NCBI GenBank assembly: GCA_037043455.1 | Contig: JAWPHD010000284.1 | Span: 434,001 to 498,000 of the forward strand | Direction of reading: 5' to 3' | Length of the DNA stretch: 64,000 bases | Source of the DNA: Cyrtodaria siliqua | Lineage: Eukaryota > Mollusca > Bivalvia > Adapedonta > Hiatellidae | In this document: one piece after another, positions 20,507 through 31,258 of the stretch | Layout: each line of letters begins with the position of its first letter | How positions within the stretch are numbered: the first letter of the stretch is position 1 | Notes under the pieces: generated by a model | What the model saw: only the letters and a program-made list of their open reading frames with translations | What the model was told of the DNA's origin: nothing | Databases searched by the model: none | Program-made: the position numbers and the translations under genes

Positions 20507-23500
20507 CTGAAAAGAAAGATTATTATGTTGCACAATTTTGATAATAAATGTCAATTATACAAATGTATTATTAATTTCCCTGATAAAAGATATATCCGAG
20601 CCCCAGTAGCTCAGTTGGTAGCGACGATGGCTGTCAATCCAGGGTTTGTGTGTTCGAACCCAATCTCGGCCAACATTCTTTCCTACATTTGACAAAAGTC
20701 ACTGTGACAAGCGTCATTTGTCTTTCACCAATGGGCTTACAGTCTATGTGGAAAAGGAGTCAGTTGCTTGGAAAGTATGTTATGTGGAGTACTGGTGTGA
20801 GCAAACCAGGAAACATATGAGTAGGTCAACTGGCCGCCGGGATATGACTGAAAAATTGTTGAAAACTGCGTTAAACCCCAATAAATCAATCAAACCATAA
20901 TAATGATCTCTCCTTCTTCAGCCCTTTTCCCATTTATAAAATATTATAGATATTCTATAAAAAACATGCATTTTTTTATACTCATCAGTAAACACAGAAG
21001 TTTTCAAGCTAGACTGTCAATCCCAAACTTGCTGGTTATAATATCATAAGACTGGGTGATATAAATTCTTACTAAGATCTGTTGTTTCCAGATCAATGGC
21101 AATAAATGTCGGCTCTCCACTACCCACTTTCACTGGTTTGAAGTTGCCTCGTGCAATTGCGTCTGGTAGCTTCTCGATGTCCACTTCTGTGGAATGACCA
21201 ACTCCTGTAATTGATACATTGAAATGTAAATTTGACTGAAGACTAACAATTGTTTGTATTGATATCTAAAGAACACCAGATAAAAGCTTTATAAAAAAGC
21301 ATGTTTCTGAAATCGCACAACAAGCCCCGGTAGCTCAATCGGTAGCGACGCAGGCTGTCAATCCAGGGGTTGTGAGTTCGAATCCCAGCACGGCCAACAT
21401 TCTTTCGAACGTTTGACTGAATGGGCTGTTTAACAGTCTATGTGGAAAAGCAGCCAGTTGCTTGGAAAGTATGTTGTGTGGTGTACTGGTGTGGGAAAAC
21501 CAGGAAATGCATGAGTAGGTAAACTGTCCGCCGTGATATGACTGAAAAAATGTTGAAAACGGCATTAAACCCCAATTAATCAATCAACCTAAACTGCACA
21601 TTTCAGCCTAGGCACTGATAAATGACTTCATATATAGGTCAACTTCTTTTCACGTTCATAATCAAAATGTTATGAATTACATCATCTGATCCACTTATAA
21701 CAAAACCAGTTGTTTAGATCTAAATCAAGCAATCCATTTCTGATTGCAATGTCCTACCTGACTCGTAGGATACACCCTCTAAGGCTTCCATTGCACCCTG
21801 GCTGGTAGCACGTTCTTGTTTAAGTATCAGCCTACGACGCTTTACAGATGGAAGGCTCTGAGACTGCTGCTTCTGCAAACGGCGCTTCTGACATTTGTCC
21901 GCATATTTCACAGTATACTTCCCAGGCGACAGACCAAGTTTCATATTCATCTGAAGATTGAAACATAATTGTGCATGCTCCAGATCATGTTAGATGTTTG
22001 ACCATCACTCAAGAACAGTACTTTTCAATATGAATGTCTACATTTCTATGTATATTAAACAATCTTTTTACATAAATAATACATTAACATTAGTTCTGTA
22101 TTTGCTTAAAATATGTTTTGGAATTAAGATTAATTATCCCCTCGGTTACGAAGTAAGCGAGAAAGGGATATAGTAACGGGACCGTCCGTATGTATGTGTG
22201 TCCGTCCGTCCTTCCGTCCGTAACAAACCTTGTCATCACTCTACACTAACCATTTCTTGACAGATCTTAACCAAACTTGGTATAAAGTAAGTATATGGTA
22301 ACATCTTGAAGCCTATTGATTTTCAAGGTCATAGGTCAAAGGTCAAGCCCAGCCGAGGGGATGCATCCGCTTTGCGGTGCCCTTGTTTTATCTTGCATCA
22401 GCAGAATTGGATTTAGTGTCTATTGTGTTTTTTAAACAAGAGGCATTCTAAATAGAATGCACAATTCTTATATGTCTAATTAGAAACGTGATCAACATAC
22501 CATATCACATGAACACCTGCAGGAAACATCAGGTAAACCATGAACTGATAAAAGAAGAACATAAAAATAAACAAACTTCAAACAATAGAAAATAAAACAA
22601 AACCCTGAACATGAAAAGAAGCAATAATAAAACCTGAAAAAATCAAAAAGAACTGTATGAACATGATAACAACCGTTCATAGAATAGAAACAAAAACAAA
22701 ACTGCAAACAAAAAGCCAATGGCTTAGTTCCAACAAGCAAACATTTGTTAACGCTTCCCTCATATAGTCGCTTTCTGACGCCTCTGCAGCATATCGCTTT
22801 TTGAAAACATAGCGACAAAAAAAGAAATTGCTCAAAACAAGCAATAATTTCTCCTTTTGCCACAATGTTTTCCACTTGAAGTCAATGGTTATCCATTTAA
22901 TTATAGAGATTTTCTATTTGTTGACAAAATATGTTCAAAGTCTTCTGCTGCAGATTTGTTGTATGTGGGAAAGGGTTAAACAACATAAGATGAAAATACT
23001 TAGCAAAACTATTTCAACAATTCAAAGAAGCGTCAGGGTTCACCATTGCTTCAAGAAATTAGAATCAGTGATAGTGTATCCTTTTATATCATCTCTACAT
23101 GATGAGCCCTGAATGTTTTGAACCATATAACATGCTTAAACTTACATTTGGTATGTAGTGTCTTCCCTCATTGATGAACGCAGCCGTGGCGTGTACTCTG
23201 TAGTCAAGTGACTTGGTATTCCCATAGTGGTGTGACTTCGGTGCTCTGAGACTAACCTCTTTGTTCGCATGTTCACACTGTTGACTTGAACCCAAGTCTG
23301 CGTATTGATCAGCTCTGGTTACCAAGGGATCGAAAATTTTCTGGAGTTCATGGCGAAGGGTTTCATCTGTTAATGCTCTTCTGTAAGGCAGACTATGATG
23401 AATATACATTTCACTTGGTGTCCTCTTGAACACACAGAACCTGTCACTGCACAAAGAGTGGTCACCAAACTGATGAGGTACTAAAGCTTTCAAGTTATCA

Positions 23501-25683
23501 CGAAGAGCCTCTTTGTCCCCTTGGTTTCGTGCAAATGCGTATTTCAAACATTTTTCTAAATGCAAAATTACCATTTTACTCAATTTTACACCTTTTTTGT
23601 AGTGTAATGCATACAGACTTTTTCCTACATTTTTCACCACGTGATTGCGATCATATCGTTTTTTCATGTGAATATTTCTGTTGTTCCTCAGTCTCGCAAT
23701 AAGAGTATTGTCTCCATCACCTTCCAGATATTCAACCGGCGTTCCTTCATCAGCTAACTGAACAACCCCCTTTTCTCCACTGACACTTTCCATCAAACGT
23801 GCACTTCCAGTATGGTTCCGGACACACTTGTGTGGTCTTACAGCATCACTAGGTCTATTTCGTCGCCACCAGTTGCACGTTCCACAGGTCCTATGGCTGA
23901 TGATAGATTTCACGACTTTCTTACCATACTTTGCCTTGCTCATAAGGAATGTGTGGGCTGTAAAAACAATAAACAGTGTATCAATAACTGTGCCCGAACC
24001 ATGTCATTTTTTGACATGCATACATTGGTTCTCAAAGTGAAAAATGTGGTTGTCCAAATAGCAAACTTTCTGTTCTATATGCATTCAATCAAACTCTTAT
24101 GGATATAAATACTGTGACCAAGTTTTATTCAAATTGCTCAAAAATTGTGAAGGTTAAAGTGTAAACAAACTCACTATGGACGACGGGGAACATTTAACAA
24201 TCCTTAAATCTCACCTTGCACTTTGTGCCAGTTGAGCTAAACAGAGAATCACTGTTAAACCTAACAGCTGTCATTGAGTAAGATACACTACAATTTGCCA
24301 TAATACTTACATGTCAAACTATCAAAGCCTTTTTTCTGCCAAGCAGTATCAATGGCGCATGACATTCCACTTTGTGTTCTACATGGGAACTTTCTGTCCA
24401 GACGTGTTCGGCTGGAGGAGCTGTTGGATACACAACGAATACTGCTAGTTGACTTCTTATAGGGGACTGGTTTTGGCCGGAAAGTATTTGCTGGTGTCCT
24501 TTGAAATATATAACAAAACATAACATATAACTATTTTTCTATGGAATTTGCTTGCTATAAATATAGTCAGTACAGCTTCATACATGTATGAACTATTTCT
24601 GGTCTGTAATGATAATATTTAGAAACTTCTTAGACTGAGATGATAACTGTGACCTAGTTTTTTTTACTGTACATGACCCATATTCAAACTTGGCCTACAT
24701 ATCACCAAGAAAAACATTCTGATAGTTACATCATGATCAAGTTAAAAATGTGGAGTGCTTACAAGATTTTCCTTCAATTTGACCTTTGATCCAAGGCTTT
24801 GACCTCATATAACCCAGTTTCAACTTGTCAAAGATTTGCCTGTAGAGTGTGAACAAGGCAATTGTTGACGAGGCACGACTGACCGACACTTGACGAAATG
24901 TGATCACAATAGCTAAAAATGATAAAAGGTTTTTACCTTGGGCTGGCATCTGCAGCAGATGTGGGAGTGTGAATACTGTTGTCATTCATGGCTGAAGCAC
25001 CAACGTCAACCTCTTCATCATCATCAGAGTCAACATCTGTCAATGCAGAATCATCATCAACACCAGGACGGTCTTCCAGTCGTAGTCTTTGAAATAAAAC
25101 AGAAGATAAATGTTCATTGTGTTTTACACTTCTATTTATTTATTGGGGTTTTACGCCATTTTCAACATTATTTCAGTTATATCACGGCAACAGTTCACTA
25201 ATTCATGATCCCTAGGTAAACAAACCAGTACTCTAAGGCTATAAAATAAAATATGCCTTGCCCAAGGACACTCCAACATGACCGACGTTTCCGAACTTTC
25301 GCGACTGGAGATCAAACCTGGGACTTCCGGTTTCAAATCCCCGAAACTAACCACTCGACCACAGCGGATTCCTTTTACACTATTTAGTGTAGGAACACAC
25401 TACATAAATTTATATTGGTGAAAGTCCTGACACATTTGGGTCTTTCATCTGCCTGTTCAGATTGCATCAATGCCTATCAACAATAGCAAGTTTTAGAAAC
25501 ACATATATTGCCATTGGTTACAGGCCTTTTTGTTAAATAACTTCTCATGAATATGAATATATTTCAATATTAATATACCTTAGAGAGGGAGATTCATCTG
25601 GAAGTGGGCACACTCCAAGCTCATTCACCAGTGAACCTTCCATGGACTGCTTGGCTTTTGTTGATTCTTGTGTAGCGATATCC
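19683..25683 (-). CDS. Mutator-like transposase fused to DEDDh 3'-5' exonuclease (seven exons, 5' end not found)
   Basis: Seven minus-strand exons join in phase: 25683-25579, 25086-24937, 24498-24311, 23957-23146, 21950-21758, 21204-21073 and 20506-19683, together 800 residues plus TGA. The first half matches the Mutator-like transposase domain I know from invertebrate proteins: AIDTAWQKKGFDSLTSHTF, a CGTCNWW...HKC metal-binding pattern, and EYLEGDGDNT. The C-terminal part is a DnaQ-type exonuclease with FIAIDLETTD, VAHNGRRFDFP and DAHNAEADVEAL, so all five D-E-D-H-D residues are present. The enzyme would trim DNA or RNA 3' ends; its link to transposition is inference. All seven exons lack stops and all splice sites fit, which argues for function or a very recent copy. 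Domesticated gene versus active element cannot be decided here. SINEs sit in three introns. Confidence 0.85.
20598..20893 (+). mobile_element. tRNA-derived SINE in intron of the transposase-exonuclease gene
   Basis: The head has TAGCTCAGTTGGTAG (A box) and GTTCGAACCC (B box). The body shares CAGTCTATGTGGAAAAG, CAGTTGCTTGGAAAGTATGT and CCGGGATATGACTGAAAAA with the copy at 21322. It ends TTAAACCCCAATAAATCAAT. Confidence 0.88.
21073..21204 (-). CDS. Transposase-exonuclease exon 6 (exonuclease motif I)
   Basis: Donor GTAAGA and acceptor caattacag bound 132 nt, entering with two bases and leaving with one. It codes VGHSTEVDIEKLPDAIARGN and then FIAIDLETTDL, the DxE motif of DEDDh exonucleases. 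Confidence 0.9.
21322..21592 (+). mobile_element. tRNA-derived SINE, second copy
   Basis: Head GCCCCGGTAGCTCAATCGGT with GTTCGAATCCC downstream. The tail is TTAAACCCCAATTAATCAAT. It is in the neighbouring intron and the same orientation as the copy at 20598. Confidence 0.88.
21758..21950 (-). CDS. Transposase-exonuclease exon 5 (basic linker)
   Basis: Acceptor caatcttcag and donor GTAGGA bound 193 nt, phase 0 to 1. It codes MNMKLGLSPGKYTVKYADKC then a strongly basic stretch KRRLQKQQSQSLPSVKRRRL that may be a nuclear localisation signal. It links the transposase and exonuclease parts. Confidence 0.85.
22138..22392. repeat. Dispersed repeat with CCCCTCGG...CCGAGGGG ends
   Basis: It starts ATCCCCTCGGTTACGAAGTA and ends CCGAGGGGATGCATCCGC followed by TTTGCGGTGCCCTTGTTTT. 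The interior has GTCCGTCCGTCCTTCCGTCC and a DR1-type AGGTCAAAGGTCA at 22333-22345. Confidence 0.6.
23146..23957 (-). CDS. Transposase-exonuclease exon 4 (main transposase exon)
   Basis: Acceptor gtttttacag and donor GTAAGT bound 812 nt. It enters completing a split serine codon (SHTFLMSKAKYGKK) and leaves in phase 0 after NEGRHYIPN. It holds CGTCNWWRRNRPSDAVRPHK then C, the EYLEGDGDNT acidic motif, and GSSQQCEHANKEVSLRAPKS, all familiar from Mutator-like proteins of cnidarians and molluscs. Confidence 0.9.
24311..24498 (-). CDS. Transposase-exonuclease exon 3
   Basis: Acceptor tttcaaag and donor GTAAGT bound 188 nt, with one base at each end of split codons. It codes TPANTFRPKPVPYKKSTSSI and ends MSCAIDTAWQKKGFDSLT, the start of the transposase core. 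Confidence 0.85.
24937..25086 (-). CDS. Transposase-exonuclease exon 2 (acidic region)
   Basis: Acceptor tttcaaag and donor GTAAAA bound 150 nt. It codes LRLEDRPGVDDDSALTDVDS then DDDEEVDV, an acidic disordered stretch. Its phases agree with both neighbours. Confidence 0.78.
25131..25372 (-). mobile_element. tRNA-derived SINE, minus orientation, 9-bp target-site duplication
   Basis: TTTTACACT flanks it at 25122-25130 and 25373-25381. On the minus strand the head is GCTGTGGTCGAGTGGTTAG (tRNA-like A box) with GTTTGATCTCC following, and the tail is GCGTAAAACCCCAATAAATA. It lies in the intron between exons 2 and 1, in the same orientation as the gene. Confidence 0.85.
25579..25683 (-). CDS. Transposase-exonuclease first visible exon
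   Basis: Acceptor ctgttacag and donor GTATAT bound 105 nt. It codes DIATQESTKAKQSMEGSLVN then ELGVCPLPDESPSL and two bases of a split arginine codon. Having an acceptor, it is not the 5' exon; none was found further upstream, where repeats dominate. Confidence 0.75.
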
Positions 25684-25789
25684 CTGTAACAGATTATAAA
25701 ATAGTTTAGGAAGAAATAGATTTCAAATAAGAAATATAAGTTTTTGATATTTTTTTTGATATTTTTATAGACATATTTTGGAAGAAAAC

Positions 25790-26860
25790 GTATTCTATTT
25801 TGACGCAGTTGTATCTTCGTTAGTGCATCTTTTTTTTGGATGCCTGGATTTCATGTATGACCTTGACCTACTTTTTGGAGCTGATGATTTTTAGCTCTAC
25901 TTTACCAGATTGTTAATATCAATAAAAGCTCGCACAAGTTTGAAAACCAGCCAGATCGGCCCAATAACAGCGGAGTTATGGCCCTTGATTTATTTAAAAA
26001 TGCTATATTCAGCCTCGTTAATATGATAGGGGTTTTGCCTTATTTTATTTATTAGTAATTTTTTTTTAATCAATTTTTATTTTATTTTAATTATTTCTTT
26101 TGTTTGAATTATTTTTTTATTTTTTTTTTTTTATTTTTTTTTTATTTTTTTTTTTTATTTCATAATTTTTTTTTATTTTTTTTTATGTTAACGCCATGGC
26201 CATGTTAGCAGGAAGCATTGCTGTGCCTGTTGCATTTTTCCCCCGGTTCATTGATTTTTGATGGAGTTACAGCCCTTTAACATTTTTTTTTAAAATTTCT
26301 TGATTATTATTATTATTATTTTTTTTTTTTCTTATTTCTTTATTTTTTGTTTTAATTTTTTTTTTTGGTGTTAGCAGGAAGCATTGCTGTGCTTATTGCA
26401 TTTTTTTCCCGGTTCATTGATTTTTATGGAGTTACAGCCCAATTGACATTTTTTTTAAAATTTCTTGTCAGCGCTACTCCTCCTAAACGCCTTGTTGGAT
26501 TTCGACGAAACTTGGCGGGAAGCATCGGTGAGATGTCTAGTTGTGCATGTCGCGCTTTTGTTCCAGTTTGCTGATTTATGATGGAGTTATGGCACTTTGA
26601 TATTTTTACTTAAAATTTCTTGTCGGCGCTACTCCTCCTAAACAGCTTGGATTTCTACAAAATTTGGCAGGAAGCCTCAGTATGATGTCTAGTTGTGCAA
26701 AGCATGGTATATCAATGAAATTTTGGACAAGTTCGAAAACCAGCTAGATCTAGTTTGTAACGACAGGTTATGGCCCTTGATTTGTTGAAAAATGCTATAT
26801 TGTATTTTTGTATTTTCCTTTGTTAAATCTGTAGTTACTTCATTTTTTATGCCCCCGAAG
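25790..26860. repeat. Fragments of families D and C, then T-rich low-complexity and GGCGCTACTCC repeats
   Basis: 25790-25900 resembles the end of the array at 34435-35120. 25900-26050 is family C. 26060-26180 and 26285-26370 are T-rich. Two related units with TTTCTTGTCAGCGCTACTCC occur at 26460 and 26620, also seen in reverse near 47400-47600. Confidence 0.6.
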
Positions 26861-27482
26861 GGTGGCATATAGTAATCGCACTGTGTCCGTTCGCGTGTAC
26901 ACTCGTGTCCGCTTCATAACTCTGACAATAACGGATGGATTTTCAAATAACTTCGCACAATTGCTCACCACAACAAGACGACATGTCGCGCACAAAATCC
27001 AGGTCTGTGGCTCCAAGGTCAAGGTCACACTTAGAGATCAAAGGTCAAAATCTGTCTGTCCGTTCGCGTGTACACTCGTGTCCGCTTCATAACTCTGACA
27101 ATAATGGATGGATTTTCAAATAACTTTGCACAATTGCTCACCACAACAAGACGACATGTCGCGCACAAAATCCAGGTCCGTGGCTCCAAAGTTAAGGTCA
27201 CACTTAGAGGTCAAAGGTCAAAATCCGTTAAGTCTCCGCTTCATAACTCGGACAATAATCAACGGATTTTCAAATAACTTCGCACAATTGCTCACCACAA
27301 CAAGACGACATGTCGCGCACAAAATCCAGGTCTGTGGCTCCAAGGTCAAGGTCACACTTACAGATCAAAGCTCAAAATCCGTTCGTCTATACAATCGTCT
27401 CCGCTTCATAACTGGGACAATAATTAACGGATTTTCAAATAACATTGCACAATTGCTCACCACGACAAGAGGTCGTGTCGCG
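26860..27482. repeat. About 180-bp tandem array, three to four units
   Basis: Units share CTCCGCTTCATAACTCTGAC, ACGGATTTTCAAATAACTTC, GCACAATTGCTCACCACAAC, AAGACGACATGTCGCGCACA and GGCTCCAAGGTCAAGGTCAC. It starts ATGCCCCCGAAGGGTGGCAT, a common start of repeats in this window, and ends in a T/A-rich tract (27483-27620). Confidence 0.85.
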
Positions 27483-27587
27483 AAAAAATAAAAATATTTT
27501 TAATTTTTTTTTAAATTCTTTTTTTATTTGTTTTTAAATTTTAATTTTTTTAATTTTTTTTGTTTTATTATTATTTTTTATTATTTT

Positions 27588-27623
<36 letters not shown>

Positions 27624-27785
27624 ATATCTGTTGGTTTCATATTGCTCCAAGGTCAAGGTCACACTTACAGGGGCATTTGTCACTTACTGTGACATTTCTT
27701 GTTATCTGATGTTTACCATATTTGTCTAGAATGTTAATATAAACTCTCCCCATTGACCTTTTTATTTTTAAGGCCAGCCCCCATT

Positions 27786-28420
27786 ATTTTTACATATTTC
27801 TGTGTTGTTTTGGTCGTGACTTCTTACACATATAGCTATGTTGCCCGCCACACTCCCCCGCCGGCCCCTCAACCTCACCCCCACTGGAAACTATTTTTTT
27901 TATTTTTTATTTTTTTACATATTTTTTGTGTTGTTTTGGTTAATTCTTACACATATATCTATTTTGCCCCCCCCCCCCCCCCCCCCCAAATCCCCCTCTA
28001 CCCCGCCTCCCCCCACTCGAAACTCTTTTTTTTCTCCTTCATATTTCCGTTTGTTCCCCCCACTCCCAAACTCGAAACATATCTCTGTGTTGTTTAGTTT
28101 TATCAGTTGACCCCACCCACCCAACCATCCCACCACCCCATCATCACCACCACCCGAATGTTTCGTGATTTTTTTTACAGGTCTGTGTTGTTTTGTTACA
28201 CCTATATCAATGAGGCGCCCCCGCCCTGCCCCCATTGGTTTATGGGCGCCCCACCCTGCCCCCATTGGTTTATGGGCTCCCCTCACATGCCAGGAGGACA
28301 GGGGGAGGGGAATTTTTCCCATCCCCACCCCGCATCCCACTCAACTCGATTTTTTTTTTTTTTTTTACATATTACTGTGTAGTTTTGGTCAATTCTTACA
28401 CATAGTTATGTTGTGCTCCC
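27786..28420. repeat. C-rich tandem array, about five diverged units of 90-200 bp
   Basis: Each unit has 'ctgtgttgttttggt(c)', 'ttcttacacatat' and a tract of C-rich sequence containing CCCCC runs. The C run at 27967-27987 is 21 nt. ORFs across it are compositional and are not annotated. Confidence 0.75.
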
Positions 28421-28636
28421 AACGACATTGTTGTAGCCTTGTTTTCTGATGGTATATACTAGCTATAAATTTATCCGACAGCTTTTGTAATGTATACATT
28501 AGTATATGACCTGAACACCTAAAAAGAGTTTGGATAAACAGTTTTGCAGTGTAATTTTGCCTTTGATTGACCTTGACAACATCTTAAAATTTGTTTTATA
28601 TTCTGATACGAGTAATGTTTTTAATTGTTATTTCAG

Positions 28637-31258
28637 GGACGGTCTGGAGATGTAAAGTTAAAAAGATCGCAAAAGATTAGATTAGGTTGGATACATTATT
28701 ACCAGTCCCGATATAAGTCAAAAGAAGGATTTAAGCAAGTGACTTTTAGAAATGGGGGTGGTGTCAGAGAGTTTCCAGTACCATCCTTAGATATGACTGT
28801 GCAAGAAATTGTCTCTGAAGCAACAAAACGCTTTTTTCCAAATGGAACTTCATCAGTGAACGGCAACATTCAAGACTTGTCTTCTGTTGGTCTAACCGAC
28901 CATGCACAGCAGGATATAGAATGTTTCAAGGACACAAACGGAGATGAATGTGACTTCGCGAAATATTTAAAAAGTCATGGCTTGTATTCAAGTAAAACCA
29001 CACTGTTTTTAAAAACTGTAGGAAAAAAAGAAATATTAACATACGCAGGAGAAACAGTTGATGATGTTGACGCAGAAAAGAACCAACCAGAAGTCGCGCC
29101 TATTGATGCTACTGCTGCTAAATCAGCATCAGATAAAGCAGAAAACAATGAAGCACAAGTACCAGCAGTCGCGCCTGTAGATGCTACTGCTGCTAAATCA
29201 GCATCAGATAAAGCAGAAAACAATGAAGCACTAGTACCGGCAGTCGCGCCTGTAGATGCTACTGCTGCTAAATCAGCATCAGATAAAGCAGAAAACAACA
29301 AAGCACAAGTACCAGCAGTCGCGCCTGTAGATGCTACTGCTGCTAAATCAGCATCAGCTAAAGCAGAAAACAATGAAGCACAAGTACCGGCAGTCGCGCC
29401 TATTGATGCTACTGCTGCTAAATCAGCATCAGATAAAGCAGAAAACAACGAAGCACAAGTACCGGCAGTCGCGCCTATTGATGCTACTGCTGCTAAATCA
29501 GCATCAGATAAAGCAGAAAACAACGAAGCACAAGTACCGGCAGTCGCGCCTATTGATGCTCCTGCTGCTAAATCAGCATCAGATAAAGCAGAAAACAACA
29601 AAGCACTAGTACCGGCAGTCGCGCCTATTGATGCTACTGCTGCTAAATCAGCATCAGATAAAGCAGAAAACAACGAAGCACTAGTACCAGCAGTCGCGCC
29701 TATTGATGCTACTGCTGCTAAATCAGCATCAGATGCAGCAGAAAAGAACCAAGGGTTTAAAGACAAAGACATTGCTAGTAATTGCAATTTGTATGCTGTA
29801 TTGAATGATGGAAGTGTATGTTTTAGAAAAAAAGAATTAAAGGTAGTTTATTGTGAACAAACAGTTTCATCTTTTTCGGAAGTAATGATGTCTAAGCACT
29901 GTTACTCAAGGGAAGCATGCAAGGACTTTACAACCATGAGGGACCCTGATGTTAATGATGCCGATAATTATGATCCCTTGGAAAATGGCTTCTTTGTAAA
30001 AAGGATACAAAAAAATGATAGAGTATTTCTAGACTATCAAGAAAATGATGAAATGCTCGGTACAGGAGATTATATAATAGCAAGTAAAAAAGGGAACTGT
30101 GATAGGAAATTGTTGGTATTTGGACCAGACGAAATTTATGGTTATGATGGCAATGAAATCACTTTAGGAGCTGTCATGAAGCATCATGGTAACACAAATG
30201 CCAAATACACTTGGTTTCAAGATGATGAAGCAATTGTTAGCGGACCAGATAAAAATATTATAAGCGTAAAAAGTACAGGTCTGTATATTTGTCAAGTTGA
30301 GCTAGACGCCATTATTGAGAAATCAGAGCCGGTCCAAATCATAAAGATTACACAAGAACCTAAAACAAACAGGGTCATTGAACAATCTGAAGCAATTACA
30401 TCCTTCTCCATTCCTCATGTGAATAAATCAGATTTCGAAACATCAGACAAGGAACTAGGGGAAGGAGGTTTTGGAAAAGTGTTCCAAGGGAAATGGAATG
30501 GAAGCGATGTTGCTGTGAAATTTATATCTTTAAAGAAACAGAGGGCACATATAAAAAAAATGGTAGAAAAGGAAATAAGTACACATGCACGGATAAGACA
30601 CACAAATATTGTGCAGTTAATGGCAATTGCTATTGACAAAGAGGGCATATATCTTTTGCAGGAGTATGTTAGAGGTCACAACATGGAAGACTGTGTTTTT
30701 GACATTGAAACGAAAAATCAAATGGATTTAGATCTGGGGAAAAAAATGTATGTGTCTAAGCAATGCCTACAAGCAGTAGCTTATCTCCATTCCAACAAAC
30801 CAACGATAATTCACAGGGACATTAAGCCTGCAAACATCTTAATAACTTCTGGATCTCTACTCACAAAACTTTGTGACCTGGGTGTGAGCAGGGTCAAGGC
30901 AGTTAGCAACGTGACATCCACTCGGTATGATCAACAGCCCGGAACACCATCTTATATGGCCCCAGAATGTCTCTTGGCTGCGCAGAGTGCCACGATTTTT
31001 TCGGATATATGGTCGACTGGAGTTACTCTTCTAGAATTCTTCACTGAAAAGGATGCATGGGGTCTGGATGATATACAACATGATGAGATGGACTTTGACA
31101 TTTTGCTTGAGATTAAAAATAAGATGAGGAAAAAGGAAAAACCTTTGGCTCTTTTGATGACACTTCCAGAAGTGTGTTCACTTCTTACAGACACATTGGA
31201 GTATAATACCCAAAGGCGCCCATTGGCTACGCAACTGTTGAAGTATTTTGAAAAATAG
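28637..31258 (+). CDS. TKL-like protein kinase with novel N-terminal domain, 25-residue repeats and Ig-like segment (terminal exon)
   Basis: Acceptor ttatttcag ends at 28636, so this is a 3' coding exon of 873 residues plus TAG; upstream exons were not found. Order: a domain of about 150 residues starting GRSGDVKLKRSQKIRLGWIH, which I associate with uncharacterised invertebrate proteins; eight full and one partial 25-residue repeats (residues 154-373); a linker; an Ig-like stretch with YTWFQDD and TGLYICQVEL (about 487-560); a protein kinase from about 600. Kinase motifs are LGEGGFGKVFQG, VAVKFI (Lys about 628), HRDIKPANI (Asp about 728), DLG in place of DFG (Asp about 747) and GTPSYMAPE (about 775). 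All catalytic residues are present, so activity is expected. TKL or receptor-interacting-kinase relatives are most likely. Its upstream region is fully repetitive. Confidence 0.88.
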   Translation, partial: GRSGDVKLKRSQKIRLGWIHYYQSRYKSKEGFKQVTFRNGGGVREFPVPSLDMTVQEIVSEATKRFFPNGTSSVNGNIQDLSSVGLTDHAQQDIECFKDTNGDECDFAKYLKSHGLYSSKTTLFLKTVGKKEILTYAGETVDDVDAEKNQPEVAPIDATAAKSASDKAENNEAQVPAVAPVDATAAKSASDKAENNEALVPAVAPVDATAAKSASDKAENNKAQVPAVAPVDATAAKSASAKAENNEAQVPAVAPIDATAAKSASDKAENNEAQVPAVAPIDATAAKSASDKAENNEAQVPAVAPIDAPAAKSASDKAENNKALVPAVAPIDATAAKSASDKAENNEALVPAVAPIDATAAKSASDAAEKNQGFKDKDIASNCNLYAVLNDGSVCFRKKELKVVYCEQTVSSFSEVMMSKHCYSREACKDFTTMRDPDVNDADNYDPLENGFFVKRIQKNDRVFLDYQENDEMLGTGDYIIASKKGNCDRKLLVFGPDEIYGYDGNEITLGAVMKHHGNTNAKYTWFQDDEAIVSGPDKNIISVKSTGLYICQVELDAIIEKSEPVQIIKITQEPKTNRVIEQSEAITSFSIPHVNKSDFETSDKELGEGGFGKVFQGKWNGSDVAVKFISLKKQRAHIKKMVEKEISTHARIRHTNIVQLMAIAIDKEGIYLLQEYVRGHNMEDCVFDIETKNQMDLDLGKKMYVSKQCLQAVAYLHSNKPTIIHRDIKPANILITSGSLLTKLCDLGVSRVKAVSNVTSTRYDQQPGTPSYMAPECLLAAQSATIFSDIWSTGVTLLEFFTEKDAWGLDDIQHDEMDFDILLEIKNKMRKKEKPLALLMTLPEVCSLLTDTLEYNTQRRPLATQLLKYFEK
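29096..29755 (+). repeat. 75-bp coding minisatellite, eight full copies plus one partial
   Basis: Copies start at 29096 and every 75 bp to 29621, with a partial ninth from 29696. Each codes APxDATAAKSASDKAENNEA followed by QVPAV, an Ala/Lys/Glu-rich, probably helical or disordered linker. Copies differ at a few sites (I/V, E/K, Q/L, T/P), all in frame. The antisense frame is also open throughout. Confidence 0.95.

Noticed and set aside
26862..27491. Several overlapping ORFs of 60-127 codons
   Set aside because: They follow the 180-bp tandem repeat and have no domain or splice context.
27753..28449. Proline- and phenylalanine-rich ORFs
   Set aside because: Compositional products of C-rich and T-rich tandem repeats.
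28975..29787. 270-codon antisense ORF over the kinase exon
   Set aside because: It mirrors the 75-bp coding repeat; the sense frame has the kinase homology and splice acceptor.
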